Shown: positions 23,634 through 32,954 of the stretch, one piece after another
Layout of the letters: each line of letters starts with the position of its first letter
How positions within the stretch are numbered: the stretch's first letter is position 1
NCBI GenBank assembly: GCA_013044195.1
Contig: JABEUV010000277.1
Location: 1-36,297, forward strand
Direction: 5' to 3'
Length of the DNA: 36,297 nt
Origin: Elusimicrobiota bacterium
Lineage (GTDB): Bacteria; Elusimicrobiota; Elusimicrobia; UBA1565; UBA9628
The notes under the pieces: generated by a model
Databases searched by the model: none
What the model saw: the letters and a program-made list of their open reading frames with translations, nothing else
What the model was told of the DNA's origin: nothing
Position numbers and translations under genes: made by a program

Positions 23634-23637
<4 letters not shown>
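22852..23637 (-). CDS. enoyl-CoA hydratase, PaaF/crotonase-like
   Basis: A 261-residue crotonase. It has AFAAGADIGEM, AGYALGGGCELALACDL for CoA and oxyanion binding, and QPEIQLGVIPGAGGTQRL with Glu in the position used by true hydratases. A C-terminal trimerisation stretch ends AEKRAPAFEGR. It should add water to 2-enoyl-CoA. A longer open frame upstream lies inside the aldehyde dehydrogenase gene. I start at 23637, where ATG overlaps the stop of that gene (ATGA). The neighbouring isomerase-type crotonase differs at the acidic residue, so the two are probably not redundant. Confidence 0.92.
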
Positions 23638-25142
<1,505 letters not shown>

Positions 25143-25228
25143 GTTTCTGGCCTCAGGGATGCCGCTTCGGCGCGGCTCCAGCGCTATTGAACAAAATTCG
25201 CGAGGAAATGGAAGGTCTGTTGCCCGCA

Positions 25229-25257
25229 TTGACAGCGGCGTTACCGCATGCTAGACT
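25229..25257 (+). promoter_or_regulatory. sigma70-type promoter of the cytochrome c peroxidase gene
   Basis: Perfect TTGACA at 25229-25234, 17-bp spacer, TAGACT at 25252-25257. The expected transcription start is near 25264, directly before the inverted repeat at 25266-25280. Confidence 0.7.
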
Positions 25258-25265
25258 TAGTTATC

Positions 25266-25280
25266 GGATAATTATTATCC
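25266..25280 (+). promoter_or_regulatory. PerR/Fur-family-like operator
   Basis: GGATAATTATTATCC is a 7-1-7 inverted repeat whose ATAAT-N-ATTAT core equals the core of the Bacillus PerR box. It lies just after the predicted transcription start of a peroxidase gene, a classic repression site. The match to a known box plus the peroxide-related target makes peroxide or metal control likely. No Fur-family gene is in the window. Confidence 0.6.
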
Positions 25281-25283
25281 AAC

Positions 25284-25289
25284 AGGAGA
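25284..25289 (+). promoter_or_regulatory. Shine-Dalgarno of the peroxidase gene
   Basis: AGGAGA lies 6 nt before the ATG at 25296. It is one of the few strong ribosome binding sites in the window and fixes this start. Confidence 0.7.
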
Positions 25290-25295
25290 ACCGCA

Positions 25296-26318
25296 ATGAT
25301 CCTTTATGCCCTCGCGCTCACGCTCGCCGCCGCTCCCGCGCCGACCCGCGCCGACGACTTCGGCGGCTCCGACTACCCGTATAAAGTTCCTCTCGGACTC
25401 AAGTTCGCCCCGGATGTCCCCAGCGACGACCCGATCACCGATGAAAAGGTCGCCTTGGGCAAGCTCCTGTATTTCGACAAGCGCATCTCCGGCGACGGCA
25501 CCGTCTCCTGCGCCACCTGCCACGACCCGACGAAGGGCTGGACGGACCGCTCGCCCGTGTCCTCGGGCATCAAGGGCCAGCGCGGCACCCGCTCCGCGCC
25601 CACCGTGCTCAACGCGGCCTATATGGACGTTCAATTCTGGGACGGCCGCGCGGCAAGCCTTGAGGAGCAGGCCAAGGGGCCGATCCAGAACCCCGTCGAG
25701 ATGGGCTCCACGCACGAGGCCACGGTCAAGCGCATCGCGGCCGTCAAAGGCTACGCCCCGCTGTTTAAGGCCGCCTTCGGCGACGATAAGGTCGACATCG
25801 ACCGCGTGGCCAAGGCGATCGCCAGCTTCGAACGCACTATTCTGACCGGCAATGCGCCCTACGATCGATGGCAGGCCGGAGACAAGAAAGCTCTGAGCGC
25901 GGCCGCCATCCGGGGCATGGCCCTATTCAATGATCCCCAAAAGGCCGACTGCACGGTCTGCCACAGCGGCTTCAACTTCTCCGACTCGTCCTTCCATAAC
26001 CTGGGCGTGGGGATGAAGGCGGCGAAGCCGGACCTGGGACGCTTCGACGTGACCAAGAAGGACAAGGACCGCGGCGCGTTCAAGACGCCGACCTTGCGCA
26101 ACCTGGCCGACACCGCGCCCTACATGCACGACGGCTCCGAAAAGACTCTTCAGCAGGTCGTCGAGTTCTACAACCGCGGCGGCGACAAGAACCCCCAGCT
26201 GGACGGCCATATCCGTCCGCTGCATCTGACGCCCGGAGAGGTCGGCGACCTGGTCGCGTTCCTGGACGCGCTCAACGGCGACAAGGTGCTGATCGCGCCG
26301 CCGAAACTGCCCGAATAA
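25296..26318 (+). CDS. di-haem cytochrome c peroxidase
   Basis: A 340-residue periplasmic peroxidase of the CcpA/MauG family, which reduces hydrogen peroxide with electrons from cytochrome c or a quinol route. A signal peptide covers about residues 1-20. Two haem c sites are present: CATCH at 72-76 (peroxidatic, low-potential) and CTVCH at 219-223 (electron-transfer). PTVLNAAYMDVQFWDGRAASLEEQA, FKTPTLRNLADTAPYMHDGS with the distal Met277 ligand and HLTPGEVGDLVAFLDAL are standard for the family. It is a single-gene unit with its own promoter, operator and Shine-Dalgarno sequence, divergent from the aldehyde dehydrogenase operon. Confidence 0.95.
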   Translation: MILYALALTLAAAPAPTRADDFGGSDYPYKVPLGLKFAPDVPSDDPITDEKVALGKLLYFDKRISGDGTVSCATCHDPTKGWTDRSPVSSGIKGQRGTRSAPTVLNAAYMDVQFWDGRAASLEEQAKGPIQNPVEMGSTHEATVKRIAAVKGYAPLFKAAFGDDKVDIDRVAKAIASFERTILTGNAPYDRWQAGDKKALSAAAIRGMALFNDPQKADCTVCHSGFNFSDSSFHNLGVGMKAAKPDLGRFDVTKKDKDRGAFKTPTLRNLADTAPYMHDGSEKTLQQVVEFYNRGGDKNPQLDGHIRPLHLTPGEVGDLVAFLDALNGDKVLIAPPKLPE

Positions 26319-26324
26319 CGGCGG

Positions 26325-26783
26325 CTACTCCCGCTCGAGGACTTCGTTCATCGCGGCGGCAAAGCGCGCGGCGATGAGGCGGAACTGCGCGATGCGGACG
26401 TCGTTGTCGCGGAAAGCCACGATCAGCGGCGGCTGGCGGCGCGTGGCCGGGTCGGGCTCGTAGCTGGCGAAGAACATGTACCAGACCGACTCGTCGAGCG
26501 GCTCGTCGCCGCGCGCGGTGGAGGGCAAAGTCGGGTCGACGCGAGTCAGCGCCGCGCGCGCGGACGCCGCGGCCGCACCCGCGAAGGCCAACTCGGAGGG
26601 CGATAGCTTCAGTATCTCCGCGCAGAAGCGCGTGAGCTCCGCCTCGCTCCAGCCGTCCAGATAGGCCAGCACGCCGCCGCGCGGCTGAGCCGTGCCGGCC
26701 CAGAGCGCCGCCTCTTCCGGCGCGGCCAAGACGGCCAGCCACACCTCGCGCCCGTCCAGTATCGCGACCTTTTCCAGGCTCAT
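26325..26783 (-). CDS. hypothetical protein, 152 residues
   Basis: An unrecognised cytoplasmic protein. Notable stretches are GREVWLAVLAAPEEAALWAG near the start, YLDGWSEAELTRFCAEIL, and the well-formed C-terminal half ESVWYMFFASYEPDPATRRQ and PPLIVAFRDNDVRIAQFRL. The alternation of strands and helices suggests a compact alpha/beta fold. It stands alone: convergent with the peroxidase (6 bp apart) and divergent from the thioesterase. TATAAT on the minus strand ends 7 nt before its ATG. Confidence 0.7.
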   Translation of the reverse strand: MSLEKVAILDGREVWLAVLAAPEEAALWAGTAQPRGGVLAYLDGWSEAELTRFCAEILKLSPSELAFAGAAAASARAALTRVDPTLPSTARGDEPLDESVWYMFFASYEPDPATRRQPPLIVAFRDNDVRIAQFRLIAARFAAAMNEVLERE

Positions 26784-26790
26784 CGGGAAA

Positions 26791-26796
26791 ATTATA
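26791..26796 (-). promoter_or_regulatory. -10 box predicting a leaderless mRNA; shared divergent site
   Basis: On the minus strand TATAAT ends 7 nt before the ATG at 26783. Only 20 bp separate the starts of the two divergent genes. The same bases read ATTATA on the plus strand, 7 nt before the thioesterase ATG at 26804, so one near-symmetrical site may serve both directions. Confidence 0.55.
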
Positions 26797-26803
26797 GCCG
26801 GAA

Positions 26804-27310
26804 ATGCTAGAAACGGGAATCGAAAACTGGCCCGAAGCCGATTGGACCCGGGTCCAGCCCTTCCCGTTTACGGAGGCTCGCGCGGCGTTCGCGGGCCTCA
26901 CCGCCGACGAGGGACGGCTGGAGCTGGCCTATTACCGCCGTCCGCGCGACGGGGCGCTGGTGGCGGTCGCGGACTTCGGCCCGCGCGCCCAGGGCGCGCC
27001 GGGGCTGGTGCACGGCGGGATGATCCTGACCGTGCTGGACGAGGCGCTGGGCGCGGCCTGCTGGGTGGCGGGGCACCCCTCGCTGACCGTGCGCCTGACA
27101 ACGGATTTCCACCGCAGCGTCCCGCTGGGCACGCGCGCCCTGGTGGAGACGCGCGTGCAGCCCGCGCGGCACCGAATCGTTGCGGCCACCGGAACCTTGC
27201 GCGGCCCGGACGGCACCGTCTACGCCGCCGCTCAGGGCCGCTTCATGCGCCTGGACGACGCCGCCTACGCGCGACTGTTCGGGCGCTCCAAAACGCCGAA
27301 GAAAAGCTAA
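26804..27310 (+). CDS. hotdog-fold thioesterase (PaaI/YiiD-like)
   Basis: A 168-residue hotdog protein. The central helix motif GLVHGGMILTVLDEALGAAC is characteristic of PaaI-type acyl-CoA thioesterases, with the general-base acidic residue in LDEA. LTTDFHRSVPLGTRALVETRV supplies the next strands. It probably hydrolyses an acyl-CoA in the cytoplasm. PaaI enzymes protect phenylacetate pathways, and a Paa-like operon lies 1.6 kb away, but the two are not in one operon. Its TAA stop is also the first three bases of the next gene's TAAAAT box. Confidence 0.85.
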   Translation: MLETGIENWPEADWTRVQPFPFTEARAAFAGLTADEGRLELAYYRRPRDGALVAVADFGPRAQGAPGLVHGGMILTVLDEALGAACWVAGHPSLTVRLTTDFHRSVPLGTRALVETRVQPARHRIVAATGTLRGPDGTVYAAAQGRFMRLDDAAYARLFGRSKTPKKS

Positions 27311-27313
27311 AAT
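27308..27313 (+). promoter_or_regulatory. -10 box predicting a leaderless aminotransferase mRNA
   Basis: TAAAAT ends 6 nt before the ATG at 27320. Its first three bases are the stop codon of the thioesterase gene. No Shine-Dalgarno sequence is seen. Confidence 0.5.
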
Positions 27314-27319
27314 CGGCGC

Positions 27320-28507
27320 ATGAAACTCGCCCACAGCTACGCGCGCCTCGGCACTGAAACCGCCTTCGAGGTGCTTGTCCGCGCCCGCGCCCTGGAGGCG
27401 CAGGGCCGCAAGATCGTGCATCTGGAGATCGGCGAGCCCGATTTCGATACGCCCAAGAACATCCGCGACGCCGCGAAAAAGGCGCTGGATGACGGCTTCA
27501 CGCACTACGGACCTTCGGCCGGCCTGCCCCAGACGCGCGCGGCCGTGGCCTCCTACGTCTCGCGCACGCGCGGCGTGCCGGTCGCACCCGAAGAGACCAT
27601 CATCGTGCCCGGCGGCAAGCCGGTGATCTTCTTCGCGATCCTGGCGCTGATTGATCCGGGCGACGAGGTGATCTACCCGAACCCGGGCTTTCCAATCTAC
27701 GAGTCGATGATCAACTACGTGGGCGGCAAGGCGGTGCCGCTGCCCATTCATGAGAACCGCGGCTGGGACTTCGATCCCGCGGAGTTGGAGCGCCTGCTCT
27801 CGCCCAAGACGAAGCTCGTGATCCTGAACTCGCCGGCCAACCCCACCGGCGGCGTGACCGGGGCCGAGGGCATGGAGCGCGTCGCGCGCGCCCTGCACGA
27901 CAAGGCGCCGGGCGCGCTGATCCTATCCGACGAGATCTACTCGCGGCTGGTCTACGAGGGCGAGCACCGGTCGATCCTGTCCTTGCCGGGCATGAAGGAG
28001 CGCACGCTCCTGCTCGACGGTTTCTCCAAGACCTGGGCGATGACCGGCTGGCGGCTGGGCTACGGCGTGGGTCCGAAGTGGCTCATCGACGCGATGGCGA
28101 AGCTCGCCACCAACGACCACTCCTGCGTGGCGTCCTTCGCGCAGATCGCGGCCATCGAGGCGCTGGAAGGCCCGCAGGACTCCGTGACCGCGATGGCGCG
28201 CGAGTTCGTGCGCCGCCGCGACGTCATCGTCGCGGGACTCAATGAATTGCCCGGCTTCACGTGCGCCACGCCGAAGGCTTCGTTTTACGTATTTCCGAAC
28301 ATCAAGGCCACGGGGCTGAGCTCCAAGGCTTTGGCCGACGCCCTGCTCAGCGAGGCCGGCGTCGCCTGCCTGTCCGGCACCGCGTTCGGCGCGCAGGGCG
28401 AGGGCTATCTGCGCTTCTCCTACGCCAACTCCGTGGAGAACATCCAGACCGCGCTTGCGGCCATCGGGCGCGTCCTGCCCAAGCTGGCCGCCGCTCCCGC
28501 GCGGTGA
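27320..28507 (+). CDS. class I PLP-dependent aminotransferase
   Basis: A 395-residue fold-type I aminotransferase close to the aspartate/aromatic group (AspC of Thermus and Bacillus type). Motifs are HLEIGEPDFDTPKNI, HYGPSAGLPQTRAAVA, PNPGFPIYES, NSPANPTGG with the PLP Asn, SDEIYSRLVY (Asp and Tyr) and the Schiff-base Lys237 in GFSKTWAMTGWRLGYG. The final arginine region is YLRFSYANS. Likely an amino-acid:2-oxoglutarate transaminase; precise specificity not readable. First of a three-gene operon with an ABC exporter and a HAD phosphatase, joined by two GTGA overlaps. Confidence 0.93.
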   Translation: MKLAHSYARLGTETAFEVLVRARALEAQGRKIVHLEIGEPDFDTPKNIRDAAKKALDDGFTHYGPSAGLPQTRAAVASYVSRTRGVPVAPEETIIVPGGKPVIFFAILALIDPGDEVIYPNPGFPIYESMINYVGGKAVPLPIHENRGWDFDPAELERLLSPKTKLVILNSPANPTGGVTGAEGMERVARALHDKAPGALILSDEIYSRLVYEGEHRSILSLPGMKERTLLLDGFSKTWAMTGWRLGYGVGPKWLIDAMAKLATNDHSCVASFAQIAAIEALEGPQDSVTAMAREFVRRRDVIVAGLNELPGFTCATPKASFYVFPNIKATGLSSKALADALLSEAGVACLSGTAFGAQGEGYLRFSYANSVENIQTALAAIGRVLPKLAAAPAR

Positions 28508-30267
28508 GCGCGCTGAGCTCCGACCGCGCCTCCATCCGCCGCATCCTGGGCTACATCCGCCCGCACAAGACGCGGCTGATCCAGGCGTGCCTGGTCATGG
28601 TGGTGGTCGCCTCCCTCAACGGGGCCATGGTCAAGGTTCTGGACCCGGTGACCAGCAGTCTCTTCGGCTCCGCCAACGCGGACCCCGCGACCTTGATGCG
28701 CGTGGCGTTGATGATCCCGGGGCTTTTCTTCGCGATGCTGGTCTTTAAATACACGCTGGCCTACCTGATGAGCTGGCTGGGGCAGAAGATCACGCAGGAA
28801 ATACGCGAGGACCTGTTTACGCACCTGCACGCGCTGTCCATGGACTTTTTCTGGAAGAGCAAGGGCGGCGAGGTGATGGCCAAGCTCACCAACGACATGA
28901 CGGCCCTGCAGTCCGCCCTGCAGTTCGTGCCGCTGTACGCGGTGCGCGACTCGCTGACGGTGGTGGTGATGCTGGCCGTGATGTTCTGGACGAACCCGAA
29001 GTTCGCGCTGATCGCGCTGATCGCCATTCCGATGGCGGGCGGCGTGCTGGGTGTTTTGGGGCGAAAACTGCGCGCGGCGGGGCGTCGCGGCCAGGAAGTG
29101 ATGGGCGAAATCTACCATCGCTTTCAGGAAAGTCTGCAGGGCATGCTGGTGGTGAAGTCCTTCAACTTCGAGGAAGGCTCCATCGCCAAGTTCCGCACGG
29201 AGAACGACGAGTTCTTCCACCAGATGATGCGCTACTTCCGCGCCACCGCTTTGTCCGGGCCGCTGATGGAATTTTTAGGCTCGCTGATCATCGCCGCGAT
29301 CGTCTACCTGGGCGGCCGCCAGATCGGCGCGGGGACGATGACGCCGGGGCAGTTCTCGGTCTTCCTGGGTTGCTTCTTCATGGCCTACGGCCCCATCAAG
29401 AACCTAGCACAGATGAACGCGACCTTGCAGTTGGGCCTGGCCTCGGCGGAGCGCATCTTCTCGGTCTTAAACGAGGTGCCGACCGTCGTGGAGCCGAAGA
29501 CTCCAAAGCCGTTTCCGGCGCTGAAGCAGGGGATTCGCTTCGAACACGTTTCTTTCCGTTATCCCAGCCGCGAGACGTGGGCGCTCCATGACGTTTCATT
29601 GGAGATCAAGCCGGGCGAGGTCGTGGCGCTCGCGGGTCCGTCGGGTTCCGGCAAAACCACCTTCGTCCACCTGATGCTGCGCCTCTTCGATCCCACCGAG
29701 GGGCGCATCACCATCGACGGCACGGATCTGCGCGAGATGTCCTCGCACGATCTGCGCGCGCATTTGGGTTTGGTTTCACAGGAAACCATCCTCTTCAACG
29801 ACACGGTTCTGGGCAACGTGGCCGTGGGCCGTCCCGGAGCGACGCGCGCCGAGGTGGAGAGCGCGCTGAAGGTGGCCGACGCGTACGATTTCGTCGCGCA
29901 ATTCTCCAAAGGCCTGGACACGCCGCTGGGCGACCGCGGCGCGCGCCTGTCCGGCGGCCAGCGCCAGCGCCTGGCCATCGCGCGCGCGGTGCTCAAGGAC
30001 CCCAAGCTCCTGATCCTGGACGAAGCCACCTCCAACCTGGACACCGCCAGCGAGCACGCGGTGCAGACCGCCATGGAGCGCCTCTACCCCGGCCGCACGG
30101 TGGCGATGATCGCCCACCGCCTCTCCACCGTGCAGAAAGCCGACCGCATCGTGGTGATGCGCACCGGCAAGATCGAGGAAGTGGGCACGCACGCCGAACT
30201 CCTGGCCCAGAACGGCGTCTACGCCACGCTCCACCGCTACCAGCAGCTCGAAGCGCCGACTTTGTGA
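28504..30267 (+). CDS. MsbA-like ABC transporter, fused permease-ATPase
   Basis: A 587-residue exporter half-transporter. A type-1 exporter membrane domain with about six segments covers residues 1-315. The ATPase domain has Walker A GPSGSGKTT near 377-385, the Q loop LVSQET, the signature LSGGQ near 482, Walker B LLILDEA near 502 and the switch His in MIAHRLST. It should act as a homodimer exporting a lipid or hydrophobic compound; the family includes MsbA, the lipid A flippase. The start is GTG at 28504 in a GTGA overlap; the longer frame upstream lies inside the aminotransferase. It is not visibly part of a lipopolysaccharide cluster. Confidence 0.92.
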   Translation: MSALSSDRASIRRILGYIRPHKTRLIQACLVMVVVASLNGAMVKVLDPVTSSLFGSANADPATLMRVALMIPGLFFAMLVFKYTLAYLMSWLGQKITQEIREDLFTHLHALSMDFFWKSKGGEVMAKLTNDMTALQSALQFVPLYAVRDSLTVVVMLAVMFWTNPKFALIALIAIPMAGGVLGVLGRKLRAAGRRGQEVMGEIYHRFQESLQGMLVVKSFNFEEGSIAKFRTENDEFFHQMMRYFRATALSGPLMEFLGSLIIAAIVYLGGRQIGAGTMTPGQFSVFLGCFFMAYGPIKNLAQMNATLQLGLASAERIFSVLNEVPTVVEPKTPKPFPALKQGIRFEHVSFRYPSRETWALHDVSLEIKPGEVVALAGPSGSGKTTFVHLMLRLFDPTEGRITIDGTDLREMSSHDLRAHLGLVSQETILFNDTVLGNVAVGRPGATRAEVESALKVADAYDFVAQFSKGLDTPLGDRGARLSGGQRQRLAIARAVLKDPKLLILDEATSNLDTASEHAVQTAMERLYPGRTVAMIAHRLSTVQKADRIVVMRTGKIEEVGTHAELLAQNGVYATLHRYQQLEAPTL

Positions 30268-30923
30268 TCTCGGCCGTGGTCTTCGACATGGACGGGGTCA
30301 TCGTCGACTCCGAGGCGCAGTGGAAGGCGCAAGAAGAAAGCTTCTTTCGCGCCGCCGTCCCCGCCTGGCGCGCGGAGCATCACGAGCGCATCGTGGGCCT
30401 GGGCGTGGAGGACGTTTATCACTTCCTGGTCCGAGAGTTCGGCCTGAAGATGCCGCTGGCCGACTATCTGGCTCGCTGCGAAGAGGTGGCGCGGGAAGTC
30501 TACCTCCATAAAGTCGTCGTCGCCGACGGGTTCCGGGAACTTCTGGCCGATCTGCGCCGCCGCAAGATCCCGACGGCCATCGCCTCCTCGTCGCCGCGCC
30601 GCTGGATCAACCTGGTCATGGATCGCTTCGCGCTGGCGCCTCACTTCGACGCCGTCGTCTCCGCCGACGACGTGGGGGGGCGGACGAAACCTGCGCCCGA
30701 CATTTACCTGGAAGCCGTCCGGCGCCTATCGCGCACGCCGGCCGAATGCCTGGCCATCGAGGACTCCGCGGTGGGCGTGCGCGCCGCCAAGGCCGCGGGC
30801 CTCATCTGCGCGGCCCTGCGCACGTCTCACAACGCCGACCAGGACCTCCGGCTTGCCGACCTGGAGCTGGCCGGCTTCGCCGGGCAGGACTACCCGAGCC
30901 TGGACGCCCGCGCCCGACGCTGA
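30264..30923 (+). CDS. HAD hydrolase, beta-phosphoglucomutase/GPH-like
   Basis: A 219-residue HAD subfamily I protein. Motif I is FDMDGVIVDS with Asp8 and Asp10, a helical cap covers about residues 17-85, motif II is IASSSPRRW, the Lys lies in GGRTKPAPDIYL and motif IV is IEDSAVGV. Either a phosphatase of sugar phosphates or a phosphoglucomutase. The start is GTG at 30264, overlapping the ABC transporter stop (GTGA). It ends its operon; a 108-bp gap follows before the signalling cluster. Confidence 0.9.
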   Translation: MISAVVFDMDGVIVDSEAQWKAQEESFFRAAVPAWRAEHHERIVGLGVEDVYHFLVREFGLKMPLADYLARCEEVAREVYLHKVVVADGFRELLADLRRRKIPTAIASSSPRRWINLVMDRFALAPHFDAVVSADDVGGRTKPAPDIYLEAVRRLSRTPAECLAIEDSAVGVRAAKAAGLICAALRTSHNADQDLRLADLELAGFAGQDYPSLDARARR

Positions 30924-31022
30924 CTCCGCGCGGGCACGAAACCGTGACGGAAAAGCGATAGTTCCTCCCTGTGCGCCGGCGTCCGCGTGTTCAATACTGA
31001 ATTCGAGGACGTCGCGACACAT

Positions 31023-31028
31023 GGAGAG
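31023..31028 (+). promoter_or_regulatory. Shine-Dalgarno deciding the hybrid kinase start
   Basis: GGAGAG lies 3 nt before the ATG at 31032, a short spacing. The frame is open from a GTG at 30987. A possible -10 (AATACT, 30993-30998) lies just inside that extension, which favours 31032. Confidence 0.4.
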
Positions 31029-31031
31029 ACT

Positions 31032-32954
31032 ATGGCGGAATTAAATTCAAACGCGCAGTCCGATCTTGCCCGCTCGGAAATGAAGTATCGAAGACTGTTC
31101 GAGTCGGCCAAGGACGGCATCCTGATCCTCGACGCGGTCGACGGGAGCATCCTCGAGATCAATCCCTTCTTGATCGAGCTTCTGGGACGATCCAAGGACG
31201 ATTGTCTCGGCAAGAAACTGTGGGACATCGGATTCTTCAATAACATCGACGTCAGCAAGAAACTCTTCGCGGAACTGCAGGCCTCCGGCTACGTCCGCTA
31301 CGAAGACATCCCGCTTAAAACGAAGGACGGCCGGGCGGTTCAGGTGGAGTTCGTCAGCAACGTCTACGCCGTCGGAGGCGGCAGCGTGATCCAGTGCAAT
31401 ATCCGCGACATCACCGAGCGCAAGCGCGCCGACGACAATCTCTGCCGGTTGGCGAGCGTCGTGGAAAGCCTGGACGACTGCGTCATGTCTGTGTCGCCGG
31501 ACGGCGCCATAGAAACTTGGAATCCGGCCTGCGAACGCGTTTTCGGCTATGCCGCGAAGGAAATCGTCGGCAAGCCGGTGGCGACGCTGTGTCCGGACGC
31601 TCTTCTTGAGGAGCAAGCCCGGATAATGGCGCGCGTTCGAGAAGGGACGAACCTGAGACAGCACGAAACAATCCGCATCGCCAAGAACGGCAAGCCTATC
31701 GACGTGTCCATGTCCCTGTCCGTCCTCAAGGACAGCCAAGGGACGTCGACGGGCCACTCCACGGTGATCCGCGACATCACGGCGAACAAGCACCTGGAGG
31801 CCAAACTGCGCCAGTCGCAAAAGATGGAGGGCATCGGACGGCTTGCCGGCGGGATCGCTCACGACTTCAACAACCTTCTGACGGCCATCCTGGGCTACAG
31901 CGAACTCCTCCTGCTCAGCCTCGCGCCGAACGACGCTCACCGCGCCGACGTGGAGCAGATTTCAAAAGCCGGCGCACGCGCGGAGACGCTGACGCGGCAG
32001 TTGCTTGCCTTCAGCCGCCAGCAAGTGGTCGCGGCGAAAGTCCTCGATTTGAACGCCGCGATTCAAGAACTCGACATGATGCTGCGCCGGATCATCGGTG
32101 AGCACATAGTCCTGACGTTCCTGCCGGGCCGCGACTTGGGGCGAGTCAAGCTGGCCCTGGGGCAGATCGAACAGATCGTCATGAACCTCTGCGTCAACGC
32201 TAAGGACGCGATGCCGGGCGGGGGGCGCCTGCTCATCGAAACAAAAAACGTGGAGCCGAGCGCGTCCTTCGACCAAAGCGCTCCGCGCCCGAAAGAGGGG
32301 CCCCGCGTGATGATCGCCGTCAGCGACACCGGCTGCGGCATGACCCCCGAGATTTTGTCGCACCTGTATGAGCCGTATTTCACGACCAAGGAGAAGGGAA
32401 AAGGAACGGGCCTGGGCTTGTCCATGGTCTACGGCATCGTCGAGCAAAACGGGGGAAACATCGAGGTCTACAGCGAACCGGGTCACGGCACGGCCTTCAA
32501 GATTTATTTTCCGCAGGTCGGCGAGCCGCTCGTACCCGTCGCCGTCTTCCCGGCCGTCGCCGCTTCTCTTAGCGGAAGCGAAACCCTCCTGCTGGTCGAA
32601 GACGACGAGATGGTCCGGAAATTCGCCGTGCGCGTTCTCAGAGAGGCCGGATATCTGATTTTGGTCGCGAGCTCGCCGACGGAGGCGGTACGGATCGTCG
32701 GCGAGCACGCCGGAGAGATTCGCGTCATGCTGACCGACGTCGTCATGCCCGGGATGCTCGGCTATGAGTTGGTCCAGCGCGTCGCGCCCCTCAAGCCCAA
32801 TATGAAGATCATCTACATGTCGGGCTATACGGAGCAATCCATCGTTGAACGCGCCCTGCTGAAGGGGGCGCAATTCATCCAGAAGCCCATGGGCCGCGAA
32901 GTCCTGCTGCAAGAAATTAGAAAGGCGCTGGACGCTTCGCGCACGCCGGCGTGA
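31032..32954 (+). CDS. hybrid sensor histidine kinase, PAS-PAS-HisKA-HATPase-REC
   Basis: A 640-residue cytoplasmic hybrid kinase. Two PAS domains lie at about residues 12-130 (ending CNIRDITERKRADD) and 135-252 (ending IRDITANKHLE). The phosphoacceptor His277 is in GGIAHDFNNLL, a form common in hybrid kinases. The N box is MNLCVNAKDAM near 384-394, G1 is DTGCGM and G2 is GTGLGLSMV. After a short linker a receiver domain begins near 516 with LLVEDDE and the phosphorylatable Asp569 in TDVVMPG. No transmembrane segment, so it should sense a cytoplasmic signal or bound cofactor. GTGA overlaps the next signalling gene. Confidence 0.92.
   Translation: MAELNSNAQSDLARSEMKYRRLFESAKDGILILDAVDGSILEINPFLIELLGRSKDDCLGKKLWDIGFFNNIDVSKKLFAELQASGYVRYEDIPLKTKDGRAVQVEFVSNVYAVGGGSVIQCNIRDITERKRADDNLCRLASVVESLDDCVMSVSPDGAIETWNPACERVFGYAAKEIVGKPVATLCPDALLEEQARIMARVREGTNLRQHETIRIAKNGKPIDVSMSLSVLKDSQGTSTGHSTVIRDITANKHLEAKLRQSQKMEGIGRLAGGIAHDFNNLLTAILGYSELLLLSLAPNDAHRADVEQISKAGARAETLTRQLLAFSRQQVVAAKVLDLNAAIQELDMMLRRIIGEHIVLTFLPGRDLGRVKLALGQIEQIVMNLCVNAKDAMPGGGRLLIETKNVEPSASFDQSAPRPKEGPRVMIAVSDTGCGMTPEILSHLYEPYFTTKEKGKGTGLGLSMVYGIVEQNGGNIEVYSEPGHGTAFKIYFPQVGEPLVPVAVFPAVAASLSGSETLLLVEDDEMVRKFAVRVLREAGYLILVASSPTEAVRIVGEHAGEIRVMLTDVVMPGMLGYELVQRVAPLKPNMKIIYMSGYTEQSIVERALLKGAQFIQKPMGREVLLQEIRKALDASRTPA

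Noticed and set aside
25266-25280. Reading the peroxidase inverted repeat as another copy of the palindromic repeat family
   Set aside because: It lacks the CACCGGTG centre and CTAACG end and has a 7-1-7 layout, so it is a separate operator-type site.
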